64,000 nt of DNA from Burkholderiales bacterium (GTDB lineage: Bacteria; Pseudomonadota; Gammaproteobacteria; Burkholderiales; JAEUOS01). The translations under genes were made by a program, and so were the position numbers. Positions 9,306-18,118 of the stretch are shown here, one piece after another (position 1 is the first letter of the stretch; each line of letters opens with the position of its first letter). The notes under the pieces were generated by a model. It searched no databases. It had not been told where the DNA came from and saw nothing but the letters and a program-made list of their open reading frames with translations. Location of the stretch: positions 1 through 64,000 of the forward strand of contig JAEUOR010000050.1 in the NCBI GenBank assembly GCA_016790635.1. Direction: 5' to 3'.

Positions 9306-10288
9306 AAACACTTCGCCTAGCCCCGTCGCACGCCATTGGCGCGCTGCTTGTCGCCCTCGGGATGGCAGCGGCTGCCGCGCCGGTGCTTGCGCAGGATTAC
9401 CCCGCTCGGCCGATTCGCTTTGTCGTTCCCTTCCCGGCCGGCAGCGGCATCGACAGCATGAGCCGCCTGATGCTCGATGAGATCACCCGCGCGACCAAGG
9501 CCAATTTCATCTTCGAGTACAAGCCTGGTGCACTCGGCACCATCGGCGCGGACTTCGCCGCCAAGTCGACGCCCGATGGCTACACGATGATGGTGTCGTC
9601 CTCGGCCACGCATTCCTCCGGGCCGTCCTTGGTCAAGAGCGTGCCTTACGACCCGATCAAGGACTTCTCCCACGTGGCGCGCATCTGCGGGTTCGACATC
9701 GCCATGGTGGTCAGCCCCCAGCGCGGGTTCAAGACGGCGCTCGACTTCGTCGCCGAGGCGAAAAAGGCGCCGGGCAAGTACAACTTCGGTTATGGATCGG
9801 GCACTGCACAGGTGATCGCGATGAGCTTCGCGCGCTCGGCCGGCGTGCAGGTGCAGGGCATCGCCTACAAGGGACAGCCACCCGCGCTGACCGACTTGAT
9901 GGGCGGGCAGACGCAGTTCGTCATGGCCGACCTGGCCGTGATCATGCCCCATGTCAAGGCAGGCAAGCTCGAAGCACTCGGACTGGCCGCGGCCCGCCGA
10001 TCCTCGCTTCTGCCCGCCATACCCACTTTCACCGAACTGGGTTTGCGCGAAGTCGAATTGCCGGGCTGGGTCGGAGTCTCCGGCCCGGCCGGCCTGCCGC
10101 GCGATGTCGTCGCCTGGTGGTCGACGCACATGAACCGGGCGCTCGCGCGCCGTGAATTTCTCGACCGTCTGGCAGCCATCAGCGTGGAGGGCGAGCCCAA
10201 TACGGTCGAGGAGTTCAATGCCCACGTGCGCACCCAGTTGCAGGTCTGGGGTCAGCGGATTCGCGACGCCGGCATCAAACCTGAATGA
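9302..10288 (+). CDS. Bug/TctC-family periplasmic substrate-binding protein (P450 operon)
   Basis: Secreted binding protein of 328 residues. A typical signal peptide ends near VLAQ (about residue 34), followed by DYPARPIRFVVPFPAGSGID and KPGALGTIGADFAAKSTPDG, the two Bug ligand-pocket motifs. GGGAG in the last codons of the CoA-transferase gene (9291-9296) serves as ribosome binding site, and the ATG overlaps the upstream stop. Its position between a CoA-transferase and an MDR reductase gene suggests it captures the carboxylate degraded by this operon. There is no TctA/TctB pair nearby to take the ligand across the membrane. Confidence 0.93.
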   Translation: MKTLRLAPSHAIGALLVALGMAAAAAPVLAQDYPARPIRFVVPFPAGSGIDSMSRLMLDEITRATKANFIFEYKPGALGTIGADFAAKSTPDGYTMMVSSSATHSSGPSLVKSVPYDPIKDFSHVARICGFDIAMVVSPQRGFKTALDFVAEAKKAPGKYNFGYGSGTAQVIAMSFARSAGVQVQGIAYKGQPPALTDLMGGQTQFVMADLAVIMPHVKAGKLEALGLAAARRSSLLPAIPTFTELGLREVELPGWVGVSGPAGLPRDVVAWWSTHMNRALARREFLDRLAAISVEGEPNTVEEFNAHVRTQLQVWGQRIRDAGIKPE

Positions 10289-11274
10289 TGCGCCTGTCCA
10301 CCAGCGCGCTGGTGTGCCACGCCCTGGCGGATCGTTTCGCCGGGGTCGCCGTCAGGGAAGTCGAAGTGGCGCCTCCCGGACCGGGCGAGGTACGCGTGCG
10401 CATGCGCGCGGCGGCGCTCAATTACCCCGACGTGCTGATGACGCGTGGCGGCTACCAGCACAAGCCCGAGTTGCCCTTTGTCATCGGCATGGAGGGGGCC
10501 GGCACGATCGAGTCGGTCGGCGCTGAGGTTTCACAGTGGGCAACGGGCGACGCGGTAGTGCTGCAGAAGCGCGCCGGTACGGCGGCCGGCGTGCTCGTCT
10601 GTGGCGCCGATGCCGTGCGCCGCCTGCCGGCGGGTCTCGACTTCGCTGAAGGCGCAGCCCATACCGTGGGTGCCTTGACTGCCTATGTCGCGCTGGTGCG
10701 CCGCGCCGGACTCAAGTCCGGCGAAACGCTTCTCGTCACCGGCGCCAGCGGCGGCATGGGACTCGCCGCGGTGCAACTGGGCCGGCATCTGGGGGCGACG
10801 GTCATCGCCACCGGGCGATCGCTCGCCAAACTGGAGGCGGCCCGTCGCGCAGGTGCCGAACATTGCCTGGTCATGGCCCCTGAGCTGCGTGACGAAGTCC
10901 GGCGCATCACCGGCGGCAACGGCGTCGATGTCGTCTTTGATGCGGTCGGTGGCGACGCCTTCGATACGGCGCTACGCTGCCTGGGCTGGGGCGGCCGCCT
11001 GCTGGTCGTGGGTTTCGTCGCCGGGCGCATTCCCACGGTGGCGGCCAACTACGTGTTGATCAAGAACCTGTCCGTGATCGGCGTGCGGGCCGGTGAATCC
11101 GGCCGCCACGATGCCGCGCAGGGCCGCGAGAATCTAGTTGCGATCGACGCGCTCGCCGCCGCCGGAGTGTTTCGCGCGCCGATTCATGCCCGCCTGCCCC
11201 TGCAGGAAGGCGCCGAGGGGCTGGCCATGCTGTCCGCCGGCAGTGTCACCGGCAAGGTCGTGATCGAGCTCTAG
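10285..11274 (+). CDS. NADPH:quinone oxidoreductase-like MDR family reductase
   Basis: Zinc-independent medium-chain dehydrogenase/reductase of 329 residues. It shows the GroES-like N-terminal domain with NYPDVLMTRGGYQ and the Rossmann nucleotide-binding loop GASGGMGLAAVQLG (about 152-165), with the second-strand region ATGRSLAKLEAA. No structural-zinc cysteine cluster is visible, as in quinone oxidoreductases and some enoyl-CoA reductases. It starts within the stop of the Bug gene (ATGATG; a second ATG is in frame one codon later) and is the last gene of the operon, ending 18 bp from the convergent MFS gene. A reductive step in the pathway is inferred. Confidence 0.9.
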   Translation: MMRLSTSALVCHALADRFAGVAVREVEVAPPGPGEVRVRMRAAALNYPDVLMTRGGYQHKPELPFVIGMEGAGTIESVGAEVSQWATGDAVVLQKRAGTAAGVLVCGADAVRRLPAGLDFAEGAAHTVGALTAYVALVRRAGLKSGETLLVTGASGGMGLAAVQLGRHLGATVIATGRSLAKLEAARRAGAEHCLVMAPELRDEVRRITGGNGVDVVFDAVGGDAFDTALRCLGWGGRLLVVGFVAGRIPTVAANYVLIKNLSVIGVRAGESGRHDAAQGRENLVAIDALAAAGVFRAPIHARLPLQEGAEGLAMLSAGSVTGKVVIEL

Positions 11275-11292
11275 AAAGCCGCGCCCGGCACC

Positions 11293-12501
11293 TCAGCCGG
11301 GGCTGGCGTTTTCCGCGGTCTCGGCCGGCAGCAGGAACACCATGCTCGCCGTCACGAAGGCGATGATCGCCATCAGGAGAAGCAAGGGGGCAAAGCCCAT
11401 GCTCTTGACCGTCGGCCCCAGGGCCCACACCGCGAGTGAACTGATCGAGAACGACACCGCGATGCGCATGCCGGCCACCCGCGAGCGGATGCGGTCGTCC
11501 ACGTAACGCACGATCATCGCATCGGTGAACGGGATGGCGCCAAAGACAAAGGCCATCGCCGCGGTGAGGATCACGAACATCGCCCAGCCTTGCGCGTGGG
11601 CGGCCAGGTAGAACAGGGGAATCTGGCCCACCACGATCCAGAAATACAGCCGGCGCAGCGGGTACTTGTCGATCAGGCGCCCGACGATGACCTGGGCGAT
11701 CGAAGCCACCGCGTAGACCAGTCCCAGCAGGATGCCGAGCGTAGCCGGATCCTCGACGACGCCGCGAAAACGTTCGGTCAGCAAGGGCCCGTTGCCGTTG
11801 GTGGTGAGATTGAAAAGCAGGCTGCCGGTAATGGCCGCGACGGTCATGACCATGAAGGCACGCGCCAAGGCCGCAGGCGAAAGAACCACCTTGGCGCCGC
11901 CCTTGCGCTTGGCCGGCGCCTCGCCTTCCCGCGGGCACACCGCCACGAAGATGAAACCGCACAGGATCGACACCAGCCCGGGGATCGCGAATGCGGCACG
12001 CCAGCCCAGCCACTTGACCAGAAAGCCGGTCACGATCGCCGCCACCGCGATGCCGAGGTTGCCGACCAGGCCGTTGAAGCCGATGGTCGCTCCCGGATTG
12101 GGCGCGTACTGCACCAGCATGGGAATGCCGACCGGATGGTAGATCGCCGCGAACGCCCCCAGGAGCACCAGCGCGACGGTGAGTTGCCAGGCGTTTTGCG
12201 CGAACGAGGCGAGGATGGCGGACGCGCCCATGCCGAAAAAGAAGATCACCATCATCGCCCGCCGTCCCCACAGGTCGCCCAGGCGCCCTGCCGGCAACGA
12301 GCCGATGCCAAAGAGGAAAAAGGCGCCGACGCTGTAGGGCATCAGGTCCTCCCAGCGCGCGAAGCCGAACTCGGCGGCAATGGTCCCGACCGCCGCGGCG
12401 AAGATCAGGAGGAACATGTGATCGATCGCGTGCGCCAGGTTCAGGAGCAGCGAGACGCTGCGCGGCCAGGCGAAGACAGGAGGTGCGGCGATGGCGCTCA
12501 T
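11293..12501 (-). CDS. MFS transporter (fosmidomycin-resistance-protein-like)
   Basis: Twelve-helix major facilitator of 402 residues. Between helices 2 and 3 it has the MFS loop GRLGDLWGRRAMM, and the second half repeats a weaker version, GRLIDKYPLRRLY. The first helix region LLLNLAHAIDHMFLLIF resembles the Fsr-type MFS branch. It lies 29 bp downstream of the acyl-CoA dehydrogenase gene pimD on the same strand and is the last gene of a four-gene unit, so import of the acid or export of a metabolite is plausible. Substrate cannot be told from sequence. Confidence 0.88.
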   Translation of the reverse strand: MSAIAAPPVFAWPRSVSLLLNLAHAIDHMFLLIFAAAVGTIAAEFGFARWEDLMPYSVGAFFLFGIGSLPAGRLGDLWGRRAMMVIFFFGMGASAILASFAQNAWQLTVALVLLGAFAAIYHPVGIPMLVQYAPNPGATIGFNGLVGNLGIAVAAIVTGFLVKWLGWRAAFAIPGLVSILCGFIFVAVCPREGEAPAKRKGGAKVVLSPAALARAFMVMTVAAITGSLLFNLTTNGNGPLLTERFRGVVEDPATLGILLGLVYAVASIAQVIVGRLIDKYPLRRLYFWIVVGQIPLFYLAAHAQGWAMFVILTAAMAFVFGAIPFTDAMIVRYVDDRIRSRVAGMRIAVSFSISSLAVWALGPTVKSMGFAPLLLLMAIIAFVTASMVFLLPAETAENASPG

Positions 12502-12530
12502 GCGGGCTTTCTCGCGGACAATGGTGCAGC

Positions 12531-13682
12531 TTACGCCGCTTCGAGCAACCCGCCTTCGGCCGCCAGCAGGGCCAGGTGATGGTCCATGTCGCCGAAGAGC
12601 GTGTCGATCGCGGTCAGGCGCTTGAAGTAGTGCCCCACCGCGTATTCCATGGTCATGCCGATGCCGCCGTGCAACTGGATCGCCTGCTGGCCGACGAACC
12701 GTGCGGCGCGACCGATCTCGATCTTGACCGCGCGCATCTGCCGGCGCCGCGCGGCCTCGTCGGGCAGGGCGGCGACCATGGCAGCCAACATGGCCATCGA
12801 GCGCGCACCCTCGATGGCGACCATCATCTCGGCGGTGCGGTGCTGCAGTGCCTGAAACGAACCGATGGCGCGGCCGAACTGCTTGCGCGTCTTCAGATAT
12901 TCGAGCGTGATCTCCAGCGCCGCGTGCATGCAGCCCACCGCTTCGGCCGCGAGCGCCGCGATCGCTTCATCGATGACCCGCTCGGCCAGATGCAGGCCGT
13001 CGCCAGGTGAGCCCAGAAGCGCGTCACCAGCGACCTCCACATGCTCGAAGCGGATGTCCGCGGCGCGCAGGCCGTCGGTGGTCGCGTAACCGCGGCGTGT
13101 CACGCCGGCGGCACTGGCCGGCACCAGGAAAAGACCGATGCCCTCGGGATCGCGCCGGTCACCGGCGGTGCGCGCGGTGACAAACAGGTGATCTGCGCTT
13201 TCGCCATGGATCACAACACGCTTCTCGCCTTCCAGCACCCAGCCGCGCCCCAGCGGCATCGCGCTGGTTTCGCAGTCCGCCACGTCGTAGCGCGACTGCG
13301 CCTCGGTGTGGGCAAAGGCCAACAAGGTGCTCCCGCCGATCACCCCGGGCAGGAGCGCGGCGCGCTGCGCGGGGCTGGCAGCGTGGCGCAGAAAACCGCC
13401 ACCCAGCACCACTGTGGCGAGCCAGGGCTCCAGCGCCAGCACGCGGCCCAGCGACTCCGAGACGATCATCACGCCCTCGAATCCGCCGTCGAAGCCGCCG
13501 TCCTCGGCGGCGAAAGGCAGGCCCAGGATGCCCATCTCGGCATATGCGGCCCAAAGATCTTTCGAGTATCCGCCGGCACTCGCCATGAAGCCGCGTCGCG
13601 CCTCGAATCCGTAACGCTCGCGCAGCAGGCGGTCCAGCCCGTCCTTGATCAGGGTCTGGTCTTCGGTGAGGTCGAAATCCAT
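12531..13682 (-). CDS. pimD: acyl-CoA dehydrogenase, PimD-like small subunit
   Basis: FAD-dependent acyl-CoA dehydrogenase fold of 383 residues. It starts MDFDLTEDQTLIKDGLDRLL and contains EMGILGLPFAAEDGG, LATVVLGGGFLRHA and FAHTEAQSRYDVAD, all features of the pimeloyl-CoA dehydrogenase small subunit branch. Near the C-terminus QLHGGIGMTMEYAVGHYFKR forms the FAD-binding segment. The usual YxGxxEI element after it is missing, which fits a subunit that works with a partner. The gene begins 3 bp after pimC ends, so the pair probably makes a heteromeric enzyme for dicarboxylyl-CoA or a similar substrate. The Pim assignment is by resemblance. Confidence 0.85.
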   Translation of the reverse strand: MDFDLTEDQTLIKDGLDRLLRERYGFEARRGFMASAGGYSKDLWAAYAEMGILGLPFAAEDGGFDGGFEGVMIVSESLGRVLALEPWLATVVLGGGFLRHAASPAQRAALLPGVIGGSTLLAFAHTEAQSRYDVADCETSAMPLGRGWVLEGEKRVVIHGESADHLFVTARTAGDRRDPEGIGLFLVPASAAGVTRRGYATTDGLRAADIRFEHVEVAGDALLGSPGDGLHLAERVIDEAIAALAAEAVGCMHAALEITLEYLKTRKQFGRAIGSFQALQHRTAEMMVAIEGARSMAMLAAMVAALPDEAARRRQMRAVKIEIGRAARFVGQQAIQLHGGIGMTMEYAVGHYFKRLTAIDTLFGDMDHHLALLAAEGGLLEAA

Positions 13683-13685
13683 TTC

Positions 13686-14873
13686 TTACAGTCCCAGAAA
13701 GGCCTTGGCCATGATGTTTTTCTGAATTTCGTTCGACCCGCCGTAGATCGACTGCTTGCGCCAGTTGAAGTAGGTTGCTTGCGCCAAGCTGGTCCAGTCC
13801 AGTTCAGGGTCGGGCGCGTTGCCGGCCGACACCAGGCCGTAAGGGCCCGCGGCCAGCACATAGAGTTCCGAGATCGCCTGCTGGATTTCGGTGCCGCGAA
13901 TCTTCAGCACCGAGGAAGCCGGGTTGGGCTTCTTTTCCTTCAATTGCCGGTTCTCGTCGGCCAGGACCCGAAGCGTGGTCATCTCGAGGGTCTTCAGCTG
14001 CGCCTCGACATCAGCCACGCGCACGCGAAAGCGCGTGTCGTCGATGAGACGCCTGGCGCCGGCCGGTGTCTCGCGCGCCAGCGCCTTCAGGCGTCGCAGG
14101 CGTTCCTTGGAAGCCCCCACCCGTGCCTGGCCGGTACGCTCGTTGGAGAGCAGGAACTTGGCGCAGTCCCAGCCGCGATGCTCGGTGCCGACCAGGTTTT
14201 CCGCCGGCACGCGCACGTCGTCGAAAAACACCTCGTTGACCTCGCGTCCGCCGTCGATGGTGACGATCGGCCGCACCGTGATGCCGGGCGTGGTCATGTC
14301 CACCAGCAGGAACGAGATGCCCTCCTGCTGCTTGGGGTTGTCCGGGTCGGTGCGCGCCAGGAGAAAAATCCAGTTCGCGTACTGCGCCGAGGTGGTCCAG
14401 GTCTTTTGTCCGTTGACCACATAGTGATCGCCCTGCCGCACCGCGCGCGTCTTGAGGGAGGCCAGGTCGGAGCCAGCGCCGGGTTCGGAAAAACCCTGCG
14501 CCCACCAGTCGTCCAGGTTGGCCATGCGCGGCAGGAAGCGCTTTTTTTGCGCCGGCGTGCCGAAGGCGATCAGGACCGGGCCACACATGGTGACGTTGAA
14601 TCCCAGGGGCGGGGGCGCCGGCGCCTGCTGCATCTCGTCGTTCAGGATGAAGCGCTTGATCGCGCTCCACGGCTGGCCGCCCCACTCCACCGGCCAGTGC
14701 GGCACGGCCCAGCCGCGCGCGTTCAATTTTTGCTGCCACTCTACGGTCATGTCGCGCGTCGGCGTGCGACCCGAGGCCATGTGCGCGCGCGTCTGTGCAG
14801 GCAACTCGGCATCGATGAAGGCGCGCACCTCGGCGCGAAAGGCCTCTTCTTCGGCGGTGAACTTAAGGTCCAT
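13686..14873 (-). CDS. pimC: acyl-CoA dehydrogenase, PimC-like large subunit
   Basis: FAD-dependent acyl-CoA dehydrogenase subunit of 395 residues. It has MDLKFTAEEEAFRAEVRAF at the N-terminus, GWAVPHWPVEWGG, the flavin and substrate loop FSEPGAGSDLAS and WTTSAQYA, and the C-terminal YGGSNEIQKNIMAK. In the last motif Gly replaces the Glu that acts as base in medium-chain enzymes, so the base must lie elsewhere, as in several long- and branched-chain relatives. The start is backed by AAGGAGAAG about 7 bases upstream. With pimD it should introduce the 2,3 double bond in the acyl-CoA handled by the PimF-like gene upstream. Confidence 0.87.
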   Translation of the reverse strand: MDLKFTAEEEAFRAEVRAFIDAELPAQTRAHMASGRTPTRDMTVEWQQKLNARGWAVPHWPVEWGGQPWSAIKRFILNDEMQQAPAPPPLGFNVTMCGPVLIAFGTPAQKKRFLPRMANLDDWWAQGFSEPGAGSDLASLKTRAVRQGDHYVVNGQKTWTTSAQYANWIFLLARTDPDNPKQQEGISFLLVDMTTPGITVRPIVTIDGGREVNEVFFDDVRVPAENLVGTEHRGWDCAKFLLSNERTGQARVGASKERLRRLKALARETPAGARRLIDDTRFRVRVADVEAQLKTLEMTTLRVLADENRQLKEKKPNPASSVLKIRGTEIQQAISELYVLAAGPYGLVSAGNAPDPELDWTSLAQATYFNWRKQSIYGGSNEIQKNIMAKAFLGL

Positions 14874-14908
14874 GTTTTTCTTCTCCTTGCGCTGCGATCA
14901 ATGCGGCG

Positions 14909-16993
14909 TCAGGCGGCGCGCTGGCCCGGCGGCAGGGTGAAGGTCGCACCGGTCTCGGCCAACCGGCGTACCAGCGGCGCCGGCTGCAGGTCGGCGCTGT
15001 CCGAGACGCGCGCATAGTGTTCCAGGCGCTCGCAGACCTTTTTCGAGCCCAGGGTGTCGGCCCAGAACATCGGCCCGCCGCGCCAGGCCGGCCAGCCGAA
15101 GCCATTGACAAAAATCACATCGATGTCGACGGCGCGCTGCGCGATGCCTTCCTCGATGATGCGCGCGCCCTCGTTGACCATCGGCAACAGCACACGCTCG
15201 AGGATTTCATCGTCCGTGATCGCGCGGCGTGTCACCCCCTCGCGCCGCGAGACTTCCAGGATCAGGCGCTCGACCTCCGGGTCATTCTGCCGGCGGCGCT
15301 TGTCGTCGTAACGGTAGTAGCCGGCGCCGGTCTTTTGCCCGAGGCGCCCGGCCGCGACGATTGCATCGGCCACCGGCGCGATGGTGCCGCGCCGCTTGCG
15401 CGCCGCCGCGCCGATGTCCAGGCCCGCCAGGTCGCCGGTGGCAAGCGGCCCCATGGCCATGCCGTAGGCTTCCATGACGCGGTCGATGTCCTGCGGCAGG
15501 CAACCTTCGATGAGCAGGCGCTCGATCTGCGGCGAACGCTTGGCAGTCATGCGGTTGCCGACGAAACCATCGCAGTTGCCCACCACCACCGGCAACTTGC
15601 CGACACGCTTACCCACCTCGATCGCGGTGACGATCGCAGTGTCGCTGCTGGCCTTGCCGCGCACGATTTCCAGGAGGCGCATGACGTTTGCCGGGCTGAA
15701 GAAGTGCATGCCGAGGACCAGCGCGGGGCGCGTGGTTGCCGAGGCGATGGCGTCGATGTCCAGCGTCGAGGTGTTGGAGGCAAGCACGATGCCGGGACGC
15801 GCCAGGCGATCCAGTTCGGCAAAGAGTTGCTTCTTGACTTCCATGTCCTCGAAGATCGCCTCGATGACCAGGTCGGCTTCACGCACGACATCGAGTGAGG
15901 TCGAACCGGACAGGAGCGCGGCGCGCTTTTGCATCTCGGCCGCATCGAGCTTGCCGCTATCGACCGTGCGTTGCCAGTTGGCATGACAGCGCGCCAGGCC
16001 CTTTTCCAGTGCCGCGGCGTCGCGCTCGACGACGGTCACGGCCAGGCCGAAATTGGCGCAGGACATGGCGATGCCACCGCCCATGGTGCCAGCGCCGATG
16101 ACGACCACGCGCGCCACCGGCAGCGGTGCGACGTCCTCCGGCAGGTTGATGACGCGCTGGGCTTCGCGCTCGCCGAAGAACACATGGCGCAGCGCGCGCG
16201 CCTGCTCGCCTTGCGACAAATTCATCGAGATCGCACGTTCGGCCGCGATCCCGGCGTCGAATTCCATTGTCAACGCGTTGCGCACCGACTCGGCGCAGCG
16301 CAAGGGGCTTTCCTGGCCGCGACTGCGGCGCGTCAGCGTCGCGACTTCCGCGTCGAAGGCGGCAAGCGCGGCGGCATCGGCTAAGCCGCCACGGTCGCGC
16401 ACGCGGGCAAAGCGCTCCGGCGCACCCAGGTGTTCGCGTGCGAACGCCAGGCCGGCGGCTTCGATGTCGCCGTCGACGACCTGGTCGATGATGCCTAGTT
16501 GGCGGGCTGCCTCGGCATCGACCGGGTCGCCCGAGAGGATCATGCGCAGCGCCGGCAGCGCGCCGATCAGGCGCGGCAGGCGCTGCGTGCCGCCGGCTCC
16601 GGGTATCAGGCCGCGCCTGACTTCCGGCAATGCGACCCGGGTTCCGCGCGTGGCCAGGCGGACGCGACAGGCCAGTCCCAGTTCCAGTCCACCGCCCATC
16701 GCGGTGTCGTGGATCGCGGCCACGGTCAGGCCGGGAAAGTCGTCCAGAGCAGCGAACACATCGGGCAGCAGCGGTGGCGGGCGCGGCTTGCCGTGTTCAC
16801 GCAGTTCGGCACCGGCGCTGAACATGCGGCCGCGACCGCTGATGACCAGCGCCCGCGCGCCCTCGCCCTGCGCCGCGCCGATCGCGGCCATGAGTTCGGC
16901 GCGCAGTTCATTGCGCAAGGTATTGACCGGCGGATTGGCCAGGCGCAGCAAATGGACCGCACCATGGCGCTCATGTTCGACAAAGGTGCTCAC
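14909..16993 (-). CDS. bifunctional enoyl-CoA hydratase / 3-hydroxyacyl-CoA dehydrogenase (PimF/FadJ-like)
   Basis: Fusion enzyme of 694 residues for the two middle steps of beta-oxidation. The crotonase domain (about 1-190) has SGRGRMFSAGAELREHG and AMGGGLELGLACRVRLAT for the oxyanion hole. The NAD-binding domain starts near residue 295 with VVIGAGTMGGGIAMSCANFG, and GMHFFSPANVM holds the catalytic His. The C-terminal helical domain ends near residue 680. I chose a GTG start at 16993 because AGGAGA (16999-17004) sits 5 bases upstream and the product then begins at the usual crotonase N-terminus; the frame stays open to 17092. It heads the unit with pimC, pimD and the MFS gene. Confidence 0.9.
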   Translation of the reverse strand: MSTFVEHERHGAVHLLRLANPPVNTLRNELRAELMAAIGAAQGEGARALVISGRGRMFSAGAELREHGKPRPPPLLPDVFAALDDFPGLTVAAIHDTAMGGGLELGLACRVRLATRGTRVALPEVRRGLIPGAGGTQRLPRLIGALPALRMILSGDPVDAEAARQLGIIDQVVDGDIEAAGLAFAREHLGAPERFARVRDRGGLADAAALAAFDAEVATLTRRSRGQESPLRCAESVRNALTMEFDAGIAAERAISMNLSQGEQARALRHVFFGEREAQRVINLPEDVAPLPVARVVVIGAGTMGGGIAMSCANFGLAVTVVERDAAALEKGLARCHANWQRTVDSGKLDAAEMQKRAALLSGSTSLDVVREADLVIEAIFEDMEVKKQLFAELDRLARPGIVLASNTSTLDIDAIASATTRPALVLGMHFFSPANVMRLLEIVRGKASSDTAIVTAIEVGKRVGKLPVVVGNCDGFVGNRMTAKRSPQIERLLIEGCLPQDIDRVMEAYGMAMGPLATGDLAGLDIGAAARKRRGTIAPVADAIVAAGRLGQKTGAGYYRYDDKRRRQNDPEVERLILEVSRREGVTRRAITDDEILERVLLPMVNEGARIIEEGIAQRAVDIDVIFVNGFGWPAWRGGPMFWADTLGSKKVCERLEHYARVSDSADLQPAPLVRRLAETGATFTLPPGQRAA

Positions 16994-17071
16994 GCCGATC
17001 TCCTCTTGCTTTTCTTGGTGGAAAGCGATGCTACCGCATCGCAACCGCGGCCGGCTCGGATTCGAATTCCG

Positions 17072-17077
17072 TAGAAT
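17072..17077 (+). promoter_or_regulatory. possible -10 element of the aldo/keto reductase gene
   Basis: TAGAAT (5 of 6 to consensus) lies 33 bases before the 17111 start codon in the divergent gap with the PimF-like gene. No convincing -35 box is seen 16-18 bases upstream, so this is a weak call. Confidence 0.3.
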
Positions 17078-17110
17078 CGCCGCCTCGCACACCGTATCCA
17101 GGAACCCCTC

Positions 17111-18103
17111 ATGCCCGCCAGCCTGCCCGTCCGCCGCCTAGGCGCATCCGCTCTCAAGGTCGTACCCGTGGGCCTGGGATGCATGTCGCTGTCGGGCATC
17201 TACGGCAGCGTCACCGACGACGACGGGGTGCGCGTGGTACATGCGGCGCTCGATGCCGGCATCAATTTCATGGACAGCGCCGACATGTACGGCTGGGGCC
17301 ACAACGAGACTCTTCTTGGTCGCGCCTTGCAGGGACGGCGTTCCGGTATGATCCTCGCCACCAAGTTCGGCCAGGTCAAGACCGAGTCCGGCGGCAACGG
17401 CGTCGACGGCCGGCCGGAGTACGTCGTCGCCGCCTGCGAGGCCAGTCTGAAGCGCCTGGCCACTGATGTCATCGACCTGTACTACATGCATCGCATGGAC
17501 CCCAAGGTGCCGATCGAGGACACGGTCGGCGCAATGGCGCGCTTGGTCGAGCAGGGCAAGGTGCGCGCTCTGGGCTTGTCCGAAGCCAATCCGGCGACCA
17601 TCCGCCGCGCCCACAAGGTGCATCCGCTCACCGCCCTGCAGACCGAGTACTCGCTCCTGTATCGCGAGGAGGCCGAGGAAACGCTGGCGACGACGCGCGA
17701 ATTGGGCATCGCCTTCGTCGCCTACGCGCCGCTGGGACGCAGCCTCCTCACCGGCACGGTCAAGGACGCGGCCGATGTAGCCAACGATCGCCGTCGCGAT
17801 CATCCGCGTTTCCAGGCCGAGAACCTGGAGCGCAACCGGCGCCTGGTCGCGGCGCTGGCCGGGATGGCCGCGCGCAAGGGCGCCACGCCGGGTCAGGTCG
17901 CGCTGGCCTGGGTGCTGGCCCAGGGCGATGATGTGACCGTGATCCCGGGCACCAAGTCGGTGACGCGGGTTGCAGAAAACCTGGGGGCGCTCGAGGTCGC
18001 GCTGTCCGCCGCCGAGGTGGCCGAACTGTCCGCGGCCTTCCCCAAAGGGGTCGCTGCGGGCACCCGCTATCCGGCCGGCCAGATGAAGAGCGTCTTCATC
18101 TGA
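17111..18103 (+). CDS. aldo/keto reductase
   Basis: NADPH-dependent oxidoreductase of 330 residues with a TIM barrel. The family signatures are GLGCMSLSGIYG near the N-terminus, the catalytic Asp/Tyr segment NFMDSADMYGWGHNE (about 53-67), the Lys in ILATKFGQ and the His in DLYYMHRMDP. The C-terminal VIPGTKSVTRVAENLGA binds the cofactor. It is divergent from the PimF-like gene and is followed after 15 bp by the molybdenum hydroxylase subunit, so both may be one unit. The substrate aldehyde or ketone is unknown. Confidence 0.93.
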   Translation: MPASLPVRRLGASALKVVPVGLGCMSLSGIYGSVTDDDGVRVVHAALDAGINFMDSADMYGWGHNETLLGRALQGRRSGMILATKFGQVKTESGGNGVDGRPEYVVAACEASLKRLATDVIDLYYMHRMDPKVPIEDTVGAMARLVEQGKVRALGLSEANPATIRRAHKVHPLTALQTEYSLLYREEAEETLATTRELGIAFVAYAPLGRSLLTGTVKDAADVANDRRRDHPRFQAENLERNRRLVAALAGMAARKGATPGQVALAWVLAQGDDVTVIPGTKSVTRVAENLGALEVALSAAEVAELSAAFPKGVAAGTRYPAGQMKSVFI

Positions 18104-18118
18104 AGGCGGCGGCGCGCA

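Noticed and set aside
13041..15017. Plus-strand open frame of 658 codons over the acyl-CoA dehydrogenase genes
   Set aside because: Shadow of GC-rich coding on the other strand; no start signal and no domain.
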